From: Asaia sp003994335
Lineage (GTDB): Bacteria > Pseudomonadota > Alphaproteobacteria > Acetobacterales > Acetobacteraceae
Length of the DNA stretch: 64,000 nucleotides
NCBI RefSeq assembly: GCF_037151175.1
Contig: NZ_JBBCOR010000002.1
Location: forward strand, 248,001-312,000
Reading direction: 5' to 3'
Part shown: piece after piece, positions 1-7,565 of the stretch
How positions within the stretch are numbered: the stretch's first letter is position 1
Layout: every line of letters starts with the position of its first letter
Program-made: the position numbers and the translations under genes
Notes under the pieces: model-generated
Seen by the model: only the letters and a program-made list of their open reading frames with translations
Database searches by the model: none
What the model was told of the DNA's origin: nothing

Positions 1-58
1 TCCCGCCGCTGCTGATGATCTGAGCACCAGTTGCCGAACCGCTGGAAGTGATAGCCAT
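1..58 (-). CDS. AIDA-type repeat adhesin, 5' end only
   Basis: Only the first 19 codons lie in the window; the gene runs off the left edge. Reading the minus strand from the ATG at 58 gives MAITSSGSATGAQIISSGG, with GAGAGG at 64-69 at a normal ribosome-binding distance. The serine/glycine pattern with paired SSGG-type turns matches the roughly 19-residue strand-loop-strand repeat of AIDA-I/TibA-like autotransporters, the known target of Aah/TibC O-heptosyltransferases. The divergent neighbours at 1738-4379 belong to exactly that transferase family, which strengthens the call. No signal peptide is visible before the repeat begins, which is unusual for a classical autotransporter, so the export route is open. 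The identification rests on very few residues plus context. Confidence 0.6.
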   Translation of the reverse strand, partial: MAITSSGSATGAQIISSGG

Positions 59-741
59 ATGAACCTCTCAAGATATCCGGTTCGATGTGCTCTGCCACCG
101 GCTGGAGAGCGCGATGGGATCTTTCGCCTGAGCGTCGATAAACCGGGACGGACTCCGGGGAGTGCCCCAGAATCGTGTTGCTTATTAACAAACACGCATC
201 TCATGCGGCGACGCAAAGCACAATGGGTAATTGTTTGGTAAATACAATCAACTTTTCGACAGAGAGTGTCGAATACATTTCTTTGTTTCGATCATTCATA
301 TTTTGACATCATATGCGTCATCATTTCGTTGTGAATACCTCGTAAAACCGATGACCGATTTTGTTAATCCGAAACAGGACACCGTTAAATATCGGGAAAC
401 GCTACACCGATTTTTTTTAACTACGGTGAAAATTTCCTAATTCGCTCCTGGCGAAGCGGAATCTTCAAAAAGGCTTCAAATCGAAGAGCCTCCGTCATAT
501 TTTCCATCGGCAAACAGATCTTTCGCTGGCGACTTGTCGGAACGCGAATCTCTTGAGGATTCTTTTCCCCGGACTTGATAGAGTTCACGCCGATGCTTGG
601 TCACCTGCGCCACTCGGTCATTCGGCCCCTCGATTTCACACTCTTCTCATGGCATGGAGGCGCACATCCGGATCGGAGCGGACAGGGTCACCCCTGACCG
701 GGAGAGATAGCGTTAATGCCTTCGAAAGGGCTTTGAAAATA
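59..741. promoter_or_regulatory. Divergent promoter region, adhesin / glycosylation operon
   Basis: This 683-base gap separates the adhesin start (minus) from the glycosyltransferase start (plus). I see no convincing gene in it. Bases about 220-440 are clearly more AT-rich than the flanks, as expected for a promoter region. It holds a perfect 19-bp palindrome (255-273), a T8 run (411-418) flanked by CACCG/CGGTG, and a small hairpin with TTCGC/GCGAA arms (441-455). No confident -35/-10 pair can be assigned by eye. Confidence 0.5.
255..273. promoter_or_regulatory. Perfect 7-5-7 palindrome, candidate operator
   Basis: TTCGACA, five bases, then TGTCGAA: a perfect inverted repeat about 197 bases upstream of the adhesin start, in AT-rich DNA. 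The size suits a dimeric regulator. Which regulator is unknown. Confidence 0.4.
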
Positions 742-1713
742 ATGGGCAAGATCGTCTTTCTGAACCCTTTCAGCCCGGATGCCACCTATGGTGGCGTGAA
801 GGTGACCTATCAGCACGCCGAGATTCTGGCGAAATCCGGGTACGAGGTTGCGGTCTATCAACCGGCAGGACGGCCGAGCTGGATCGATATCTCTGACCGA
901 CTCAATGTATGCGCCGATTTCGAGGCCGAGCCGGATGATGTTCTGGTGTTCCCGGAGGTCCTGCATGAATTCATGCTTGAAATCGCGCAGGCCCCCTTCC
1001 CCGGCAAGAAAGTCATGTTTTGCCAGAATCCGTTCTACCTCTACAGCTACAACTTCAGCGGGCGGGATCTGAGCGATATGGGTTTCTCCCATTTCATCGT
1101 GCCGGGACGCGAGACGGCGCAATCCCTTTCTTCCGTGCTCGGCGTGCCGAAGGTTCACGTTATCCCGAACTCGGTCGATACCAATCTGTTCTATCCGCGC
1201 CAGAAGCATCTGTGCATCGCAACCAATCCCCGCAAGTGGCCGGGGGAGGGCGGGAATTCGCCTCTCGCTCCGCTTCTCATGTCGATGTTGCGGCTTAAAT
1301 ATCCGGAAACTGCCGATGTTCCCTGGCTGATGCTCGAAAACATGACACAACGTCAGGTGGCCGAGGCTATGGGAGGCGCCGCCATTTTCCTGGCCCTGTC
1401 CCGACAGGAGGCCTTGCCCCTCACGCCACTCGAGGCGATGGCGTCGCGCTGCGCGCTGGTGGGGTTTCACGGCACCGGGGGCAAGGACTACGCCACGCAT
1501 AGAAATGGTTACTGGTTCTCGCCCGAAGAATGTGAGGAAATAGTCGATTGTCTCGCAACACTGATCTACGACATGAAACATCACTCACCGCGCATTGACA
1601 GAATGCTTCATGAAGCTGAAAAGACCGCGAGTCAGTATTCGGTAAGCGCGACATATCAGGCCGTCTTGCAGGTTTATGGCGAGATATGCGCCCATTTCGG
1701 TCCCCGGATGTAA
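742..1713 (+). CDS. Glycosyltransferase, GT4-like
   Basis: A 323-residue glycosyltransferase. The N-terminus (MGKIVFLNPFSPDATYGGV) has the glycine-rich opening of GT-B Rossmann domains. The C-terminal half holds the E-x7-E motif of retaining GT4 enzymes (EALPLTPLEA, near residues 223-231), followed by a glycine-rich nucleotide-sugar segment. I chose the ATG at 742 because it starts the conserved fold; an open frame continues upstream to 553 but encodes unstructured sequence. It lies 24 bases before the O-heptosyltransferase gene and is the first gene of the operon. It may supply or extend a sugar on the adhesin, but donor and acceptor cannot be read from the sequence. Confidence 0.75.
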   Translation: MGKIVFLNPFSPDATYGGVKVTYQHAEILAKSGYEVAVYQPAGRPSWIDISDRLNVCADFEAEPDDVLVFPEVLHEFMLEIAQAPFPGKKVMFCQNPFYLYSYNFSGRDLSDMGFSHFIVPGRETAQSLSSVLGVPKVHVIPNSVDTNLFYPRQKHLCIATNPRKWPGEGGNSPLAPLLMSMLRLKYPETADVPWLMLENMTQRQVAEAMGGAAIFLALSRQEALPLTPLEAMASRCALVGFHGTGGKDYATHRNGYWFSPEECEEIVDCLATLIYDMKHHSPRIDRMLHEAEKTASQYSVSATYQAVLQVYGEICAHFGPRM

Positions 1714-1737
1714 GGCGGACAGTCAAGAGCGGAAATC

Positions 1738-3000
1738 ATGGATAGCACGCCAAGTCAGGCTGGCCCTGAAGGAATCAGGTTCGATTTTCAGGATGGGTGC
1801 CGCATCAGCCTTCCCCATGGCGAGTGGCATGCGGAGATACGGGATGTGGCCACGCAGACGCTCCTGTTTGCGCAGGCGAATACGGGCGGCCTTGTCAGCA
1901 GCAGCAAGAAATACTTCGTTCCGTTCTCTCTGCGCGTTTCACGCAATGGCGTCACGGTTCTCGACCATGAACTCGATCTGACCGACCGCGACATTCTGAT
2001 TGACATGCATCTGGGCGGCATTGGTGACCATCTTGCCTGGATGGGCCATGTCGAGGCTTTCGCCCAGGCTCATCGCTGTCATGTGCATTGCCTTGTGCGG
2101 CCTGGATTGTCCGAACTGTTTGTCGGCGCCAATCCACGCCTGAGCATCACCGAAGATCAGTCCATCCTCGATCGCCCCTTTTACGCGCGCTACAAGGTTC
2201 TGATCTTTTTCAACGACATCAATCGCGACCATCAGCCGACGGATTACCGGCAGGTCGGACTGGCCGTATCAGGGGCCTATATTCTTGGCCTTCCTGCGAG
2301 GGAACGCCTGCCCTCCATCCGCTTGGCCGGAGGGGGGCGTCCGATTGCGGAGCCCTATGTCTGTATTGCCACCCAGGCGACGGGACATAACAAATACTGG
2401 AATAACCCGTATGGCTGGTCCAACCTCGTCAAACATCTGAAGGAGAAAGGTTATCGCGTGATCTGTATCGATCGCGACCGCGTAGCCGGTAATGGTACGA
2501 TCTGGCACCATATTCCGTATGGAGCCGAGGACATGACCGGTGCCCTTCCACTCAGTGAGCGCGCGCGGTGGCTGGCTCACGCCGATTTTTTCGTCGGCCT
2601 TTCAAGCGGGCTTTCCTGGCTCGCCTGGGCATCGGGCTGCCCCGTGGTGATGATCAGCGGTTTTACCGAGCCGTTCAACGAGTTCGAAACCCCCTATCGC
2701 ATCATCAACCGGCATGTGTGCAATAGCTGCTCCAATGACGTGACAGTAGAATTCGAGCGGGTCAATTACATGTGGTGTCCGCGCCATGCGAATACGGAGC
2801 GCGATTTCGAATGCACGAAGATGATCTCTTATGAGCAGGTCGCCCAGACGGTGGACCGCCTGATCGCCGAAAGAGAATCATCAGGAGTGTCGACCCCACG
2901 CCCCTCTCCGGGAATGGCACAGCCATGCGATAGCCTGGATACCCACCCGCCGCACGCGCCTGAAGACAGGCTGGACGTCCCTGGGCAGGTACGGTCATGA
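1738..3000 (+). CDS. Autotransporter strand-loop-strand O-heptosyltransferase (Aah/TibC family)
   Basis: A 420-residue member of the bacterial autotransporter heptosyltransferase family, which transfers heptose from an ADP-heptose donor to serines of adhesin repeats in the cytoplasm before export. Four cysteines near the C-terminus (C328, C331, C347, C359; C-x2-C-x15-C-x11-C) match the iron-binding cysteine cluster described for TibC. The catalytic half holds an LGGIGDHLAW motif and a GT9-like segment (FFVGLSSGLSWLAWASGCPVVMI). The last 50 or so residues are a proline-rich tail. A close paralogue follows with a four-base ATGA overlap. The divergent gene at the window edge encodes the expected acceptor repeat. 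The native sugar could be a heptose or another ADP-activated sugar. Confidence 0.88.
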   Translation: MDSTPSQAGPEGIRFDFQDGCRISLPHGEWHAEIRDVATQTLLFAQANTGGLVSSSKKYFVPFSLRVSRNGVTVLDHELDLTDRDILIDMHLGGIGDHLAWMGHVEAFAQAHRCHVHCLVRPGLSELFVGANPRLSITEDQSILDRPFYARYKVLIFFNDINRDHQPTDYRQVGLAVSGAYILGLPARERLPSIRLAGGGRPIAEPYVCIATQATGHNKYWNNPYGWSNLVKHLKEKGYRVICIDRDRVAGNGTIWHHIPYGAEDMTGALPLSERARWLAHADFFVGLSSGLSWLAWASGCPVVMISGFTEPFNEFETPYRIINRHVCNSCSNDVTVEFERVNYMWCPRHANTERDFECTKMISYEQVAQTVDRLIAERESSGVSTPRPSPGMAQPCDSLDTHPPHAPEDRLDVPGQVRS

Positions 3001-4379
3001 GCAAGATTGATTCAATCATCGACTCCATCCTGAATTTCGACCCTCAGGGAGGCACCGACGCAGCCGCGCCGAACGAGAACGCGCCCCCTGTCCAGATCGC
3101 TGAAGGTGCCGCAACAGGGTCTGACAGCGCCGCACCGATCAGCGCGCCCTCGTCTGGGGGGCAGCCCGTCTCGGTCGCATCACCCTCGAACACGGCTTTT
3201 CCTGATCCAGCCCCCCATCCGACACAGCGGGAAGCCCATGGCATCGCCTTTGACTTCAACGCAGGGGCTCGCATCAGCGTCCCGGCCGGACGCTGGCATG
3301 TCACCCTGACCGATATGGAAAGATCGGTCTGTCTTTACAGCGACGCCGCCAGCAACTGCATGATCCTGGGGTCGTAGAAGTACTTCATCTCCGCACGTAT
3401 CGAAGTCCGATCGCTTGATGATGACAGCATCGTCGTCGTTCACGAATATGACTGCCGTGATCGCGAGGTCGCGATACTCTTGCCCGGCAGCACGTTGGGC
3501 GATGCGGTTGGCTGGTTCTCCTACGCTGTGAAGTTTCAACAAAAACACGCTTGCCGCCTCACTGTCGCCATGAGTGACGCGGCGTGCAAACTCTTCGCAG
3601 GGCAGTATCCGGGCATACGCTGTTGCAGCTTTGCCGAATATGAGGCGAACCGGGAAAATTTCTACGCCACCTATTATATCGGTCTGTATTTTCAGGACGA
3701 GGCGCATGACTGGCAGCCATCGGATTTCCGTCTTGTAGGGCTTCATCGCACGGCCGCGCATATCCTCGGCGTCGATGACAGCGAGACCCCTCCGCGCATC
3801 AATCAATGGCCGGTAACGGAGCGGCCAATCGAGCAGCCTTACGTGGTAATCGCCACGCAAGCGTCGAGCCAGTGCAAATACTGGAATAATCCGTTCGGAT
3901 GGGCCACGGTCATCCAGCGCCTCAAGGAAATGGGTTATGAAGTGGTCTGTATCGACCGTGAGGCGATCAGCGGCCACAGAAACCATTGGAATTACATGCC
4001 TCATGGGGTTCGGGACGAAACCGGAGCGCGCCCCCTGACCGAACGGGCATACTGGTTGCGCCATGCCGCCTTTTTTATCGGATTGTCCAGCGGTCTCTCC
4101 TGGCTTGCCTGGGCGGCGGGAACACCGGTGGTGATGATAAGCGGCTTCACACACCCGTCGAACGAGTTTCACACGCCCTATCGCGTGTTCAACCCGCATG
4201 TCTGCAATAGCTGCTGGCATGACGTGAGGACGCCTTTCGAGCACGGTAATCTGCTGTTCTGCCCACGCCACGCCGATACCTCGCGGCATTTCGAGTGCAC
4301 CCGACTCATCATGCCCGAACACGTGATCGCCCATTGCGAAGCGCTCCACCATCAACTGACCGATGGCGCGCCTGCGTGA
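2997..4379 (+). pseudogene. Second O-heptosyltransferase, interrupted by in-frame TAG
   Basis: A paralogue of the preceding gene that would encode 460 residues, but TAG at 3375-3377 (codon 127) ends the first part after 126 residues. The same frame then stays open from 3378 to 4379 and retains all family features: LGDAVGW, FFIGLSSGLSWLAWAAGTP, and the four cysteines (C403, C406, C422, C434) with the same C-x2-C-x15-C-x11-C spacing. The stop falls where the first copy has SSKKYF (here GS-stop-KYF), so one base change from AAG, CAG or GAG would explain it. A TTG at 3480 could restart translation, but no clear ribosome-binding site precedes it. It begins inside the stop codon of the first copy. 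It may be a recent pseudogene, a strain-specific mutation or a sequencing error. Confidence 0.8.
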
Positions 4380-4430
4380 GCAGGCCTCTCGCCCCTCCGG
4401 TCTCAGATCTCAGCAAACAGGCCCTATAGA

Positions 4431-6173
4431 ATGTATGAAGAAGATCAGGCGATTGTCGGCGCGGAGTCATGGAAGCAGCGCACCCTGGTCGATCTGCTGG
4501 AATTCAGAAGACTCACCAGGAAGGACAATCCAATCTTCCTTTTTCTCGGCGATGGGGAAAACATCACCGACAGGCTCAGCGCCGAAGAACTCCACAACCG
4601 GGCGTCACTGGCCGGAGCCCACTTGGCGCGCCTGCTCCCGACAGGCGCGCGCGTCATCCTGCTTTTCGAAAACGGTCTGGATTATATCGTCGCTTTCTTT
4701 GCCTGCCTGTATGCCGGGCACATTCCGGTCTCGGGAATCTATCCCAGCGCTATCGGTGCAAGCGAACGCTTTAGCTTCATCCTGCAGGACAGCGGCGCGC
4801 AGGCCGTTCTGGGCAAGCGCGACACGCTCACCCTGTTCCATCTACCCGACGCCAACGCGGTCAAGTGGATCCCTCTCGAGAGCGCCCTGAATGCTCCTCG
4901 GCCTATCGCCCCCGCAGCACTGACATCGGACTCACTCGCTCTCGTGCAATATACGTCTGGCTCCACCGAAAACCCGAAAGGGGTGTGCCTGAGCCACCGC
5001 AATATCTGCCATAACATTCATGCACAGCTTATTTCGTTTCAATATCAGGATGATGATACCGGTCTGAGCTGGCTGCCATTCACCCATGACATGGGGCTGG
5101 TGGGCGCCGTATTACCGGCTCTGGCTGCGGGAAATCCCTTCTACTTCATGGCACCCGACAAATTCATAGAGAAGCCCTCGCGTTGGCTTGAGGCAATCAG
5201 CCGCTATGGCGTCACCATTTCTGGCGGCCCTGATTTCGCCTATCGCTATTGCGCACGCCTGTCGGGCGAAGAGATTTCACCCCGCTGGGATTTCTCGCGC
5301 TGGAACATCGCCTTCAACGGTTCTGAGAATATCAGCCCGGATACCCTGGAAAAATTCAGCGCCACTTTTGGCCCGATGGGTTTCAAGAGCGCGGCGTTCT
5401 ACCCCTGCTACGGACTGGCGGAAAATGCGCTTCTGGTGACATCAGGACGCAAGGGGCATGGCGTCTCCCTGGTATCGTTCGATCGTCTCGCGCTCAGCAA
5501 CGGCGAGGCAGTCGTGACCGGCACCGATGACGCCGATGCTGTTACGGTACTCGCCAGTTGCGGGACCGCGCATGAAGACCAGCATGTCCATATCGTGGAT
5601 CCGGAATTGCAGGTTTTTCTTCCTGAAGGCAGGGTAGGAGAGATCTGGATCGATAGTCCCAGTGTGAGCGTCGGCTATCTCAACAATCCTCTGCGCAATG
5701 CCCAGTGTTTTGTCATCAACGACGGCACCCGCTATCTCCGAACACAGGATTTCGGGTTTCTTCACGAGGGCGCATTGTTCCATGTCGGTCGGCTGAGCGA
5801 GAAATTCGCCTATGATGGGAATGTCTATTACACGAATGACATCGCAGTCTCTCTGAGCCAGGCAATGGATGGAGCACTCTGTATCGTCGCTCCGCCCGAA
5901 CTGCCAAAGCGGGACCTCCCCTGTCTAATGATCGAAACCGCGGATGCTGCCCGCATCCCAGCCCTGCGTCAGGCCATGGCCGATACGATGAAAAGCTACC
6001 GTATCGATCGTTTCGCCTTTTATTTCATGCGCAAGGGCTTCGTCATCCGCACACCAAGCGGCAAGATCAGAGCCGACCTGACCCTCGGAAATATCCTGGC
6101 AGAGCCATCCTCCATCCTCGCCTCGGGTGACACACACACACCGATCGCAACTGGCATGACCCAGATGATCTGA
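4431..6173 (+). CDS. Fatty-acyl-AMP ligase (FAAL-like adenylating enzyme)
   Basis: A 580-residue ANL-superfamily adenylation enzyme. YTSGSTENPKGVCLSH near residue 174 is the phosphate-binding motif, and WLPFTHDMGLVG and YPCYGLAENALLV are characteristic of fatty-acyl-AMP ligases rather than acyl-CoA synthetases. The later core motif reads RTQDFGF instead of the usual RTGDLG-type sequence, and the hinge region (KFAYDGNVYYTND) is also divergent, so substrate or partner may differ. These enzymes activate fatty acids as acyl-AMP and usually pass them to an acyl carrier protein, but no carrier, PKS or NRPS gene lies within reach. It starts 51 bases after the broken heptosyltransferase on the same strand, so it probably belongs to the glycosylation operon. 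A role in acylating the glycan or adhesin is speculation. Confidence 0.82.
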   Translation: MYEEDQAIVGAESWKQRTLVDLLEFRRLTRKDNPIFLFLGDGENITDRLSAEELHNRASLAGAHLARLLPTGARVILLFENGLDYIVAFFACLYAGHIPVSGIYPSAIGASERFSFILQDSGAQAVLGKRDTLTLFHLPDANAVKWIPLESALNAPRPIAPAALTSDSLALVQYTSGSTENPKGVCLSHRNICHNIHAQLISFQYQDDDTGLSWLPFTHDMGLVGAVLPALAAGNPFYFMAPDKFIEKPSRWLEAISRYGVTISGGPDFAYRYCARLSGEEISPRWDFSRWNIAFNGSENISPDTLEKFSATFGPMGFKSAAFYPCYGLAENALLVTSGRKGHGVSLVSFDRLALSNGEAVVTGTDDADAVTVLASCGTAHEDQHVHIVDPELQVFLPEGRVGEIWIDSPSVSVGYLNNPLRNAQCFVINDGTRYLRTQDFGFLHEGALFHVGRLSEKFAYDGNVYYTNDIAVSLSQAMDGALCIVAPPELPKRDLPCLMIETADAARIPALRQAMADTMKSYRIDRFAFYFMRKGFVIRTPSGKIRADLTLGNILAEPSSILASGDTHTPIATGMTQMI

Positions 6174-6482
6174 TCACGAGATTTTCCCGGTTCGGGCACA
6201 AAAAGAGAGCCGTGCGGGACGAGGCTGGCGGGAGGAGAATGCGTCCCTGCCCTCTCTCACCGCCCGCACCTATGGGCGAGGATACGCTCACATTACGGAT
6301 ATTCGAGGATATTTGCCTTGTCCTGCAGGGGCAGGGTCCATTATGCACAGGGCACAGTACTCGGGATATCTGCCTCTGCGCCATGTCCGCGTACCGCGCT
6401 TGTGGGTGTGCTCACGATATGACATTCTTGGCGCCAGCTCGATCAGGCTGCGTTTTATCAATAATCAAAGGCACTCTGCAAA
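6174..6482. other. Intergenic gap
   Basis: About 310 bases between the acyl-AMP ligase and the small DUF3467-like gene. I find no convincing gene, repeat or clear terminator here. A promoter for the small gene could lie here, but no motif stands out. Confidence 0.4.
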
Positions 6483-6767
6483 ATGGCAGATAATACCTCA
6501 GACAAGATCTTGCACCAGATCGCGCAGGGAATTGCATCACTCAACGCCGAATCCGCGCCGATCATCTTTGCCGATAACGTTCCCGTCTATGGTCATGTCG
6601 GCGGAATCATCACCGTCACTCTTGCAGCGGAGCGCCCCCACGGCAATGAGATCGTCATCGCCCCGACCGCCCATCTGCGTCTGACCCCCAAGGCAGCCAA
6701 GCTTCTGGCAGAGTCCATTCTGAAGGCCTTCGCCATGGGTGAACGCAAGGAAGCGTCGGTCAACTGA
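6483..6767 (+). CDS. Small protein, DUF3467-like
   Basis: A 94-residue protein without signal peptide or membrane segment. The core (ADNVPVYGHVGGIITVTLA, then IAPTAHLRLTPKAAKLLAES) resembles the DUF3467 layout, in which a short beta sheet is followed by an 'R-x-x-x-x-P-x-x-A-K-x-L' helix. Resemblance was judged by eye and is weak. Function is unknown. It stands alone between the glycosylation operon and a minus-strand gene, and may be co-transcribed with the former. Confidence 0.55.
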   Translation: MADNTSDKILHQIAQGIASLNAESAPIIFADNVPVYGHVGGIITVTLAAERPHGNEIVIAPTAHLRLTPKAAKLLAESILKAFAMGERKEASVN

Positions 6768-6864
6768 GTCAGGGCGGAACCGGAACAGGCCCAGCAAGCC
6801 AGATACGTTTGCAGGGCGCTGGACACGGCACTCTTGCCGGCTGGCCGCAGCGCTCCCGCCCTGG

Positions 6865-7464
6865 TCAATCGCCCTTCGGACTCAGTCCAGCCTGCGCGGA
6901 TTCCAGCCTTTGCAGATTGAGGCCTGCTGCCCTATCGCCGCAGGTCATGCCGGCCTCGTAATAGGCACGGGCATGGTCGATGTTGGCGGGAACACTGCCA
7001 AACCCTTCCTCATGGAGCAGGCCCAGCATGTTGAAGGCCTTGCCTATGCCCCGGCGCGCCGCTTCAACATAGGCATCATGCGCGCGCGCAGGATCGCATG
7101 GAACGCCCTGCCCGGTGAGGTGGAGATCGGCAAGATTATAGAAAGCCCATCCTTCTCCTCCTGCTGACGCAGCCTCGAAGCAGGCTATGGCGCGTTCCAG
7201 ATCGCGCGGCGTTCCCCAACCGCGCTCATAAGCGCGTCCCAGCATATTGAGTGCAGCCGGATGCGCCGACTGCGCGGCCTGAGCAAAAAGCCGGAATGCT
7301 TCATGCCTCTCTCCTCGGTCCAGATGCCATTGGGCCAGATAGAGCGCAGCTTTCAGACGCTCATCGAGAACTGGCGCAGGATGTGGAAGCGACATCGTCA
7401 GACCGCTCTCTTCGCCTCCAATCTCTTCCGTTACGGAAGGCGGAACCAGTTTCGCGACTGTCAT
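6865..7464 (-). CDS. Sel1-like (TPR-type) repeat protein
   Basis: A 199-residue protein made mostly of Sel1 repeats: the pattern A-x-x-x-L-G-x-x-Y-x-x-G-x-G-x-x-x-D-x-x-x-A appears about three times between residues 60 and 190 (for example ALNMLGRAYERGWGTPRDLE). Such repeats mediate protein-protein contacts. There is no obvious signal peptide. It lies downstream of the siderophore receptor gene on the same strand, about 100 bases away with a strong hairpin between. In pseudomonads a receptor, a Sel1 protein and PiuC often cluster; here the PiuC homologue lies 14 kb away. An alternative start at 7395 (MSLPHPAP) is possible. Confidence 0.8.
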   Translation of the reverse strand: MTVAKLVPPSVTEEIGGEESGLTMSLPHPAPVLDERLKAALYLAQWHLDRGERHEAFRLFAQAAQSAHPAALNMLGRAYERGWGTPRDLERAIACFEAASAGGEGWAFYNLADLHLTGQGVPCDPARAHDAYVEAARRGIGKAFNMLGLLHEEGFGSVPANIDHARAYYEAGMTCGDRAAGLNLQRLESAQAGLSPKGD

Positions 7465-7483
7465 GCATCAGGCCTTGTCATGT

Positions 7484-7521
7484 GCAGAAGGGGAATGGTC
7501 TTGCGACCACTCCCCTTCTGC
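7484..7521 (-). terminator. Strong hairpin after siderophore receptor gene
   Basis: An almost perfect inverted repeat: GCAGAAGGGGA at 7484-7494 pairs with TCCCCTTCTGC at 7511-7521, and GGTC/GACC closes a four-base loop, giving about 17 pairs with one mismatch. There is no strong U-tract. It lies 45 bases past the receptor stop codon and just before the Sel1 gene, so it may attenuate rather than fully end the transcript. Confidence 0.65.
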
Positions 7522-7565
7522 GCGCTCTTCCCTGCCCGAAGGCCGGTCGAGCCCATATCATCAGA

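Noticed and set aside
411..418. T8 run in the adhesin/glycosyltransferase promoter as a phase-variation tract
   Set aside because: It is non-coding, only eight bases long and far from both starts; no coding homopolymer links it to a switch.
3375..3377. TAG read as pyrrolysine or programmed readthrough
   Set aside because: No pyl genes or readthrough context are visible; a point mutation or sequencing error is simpler.
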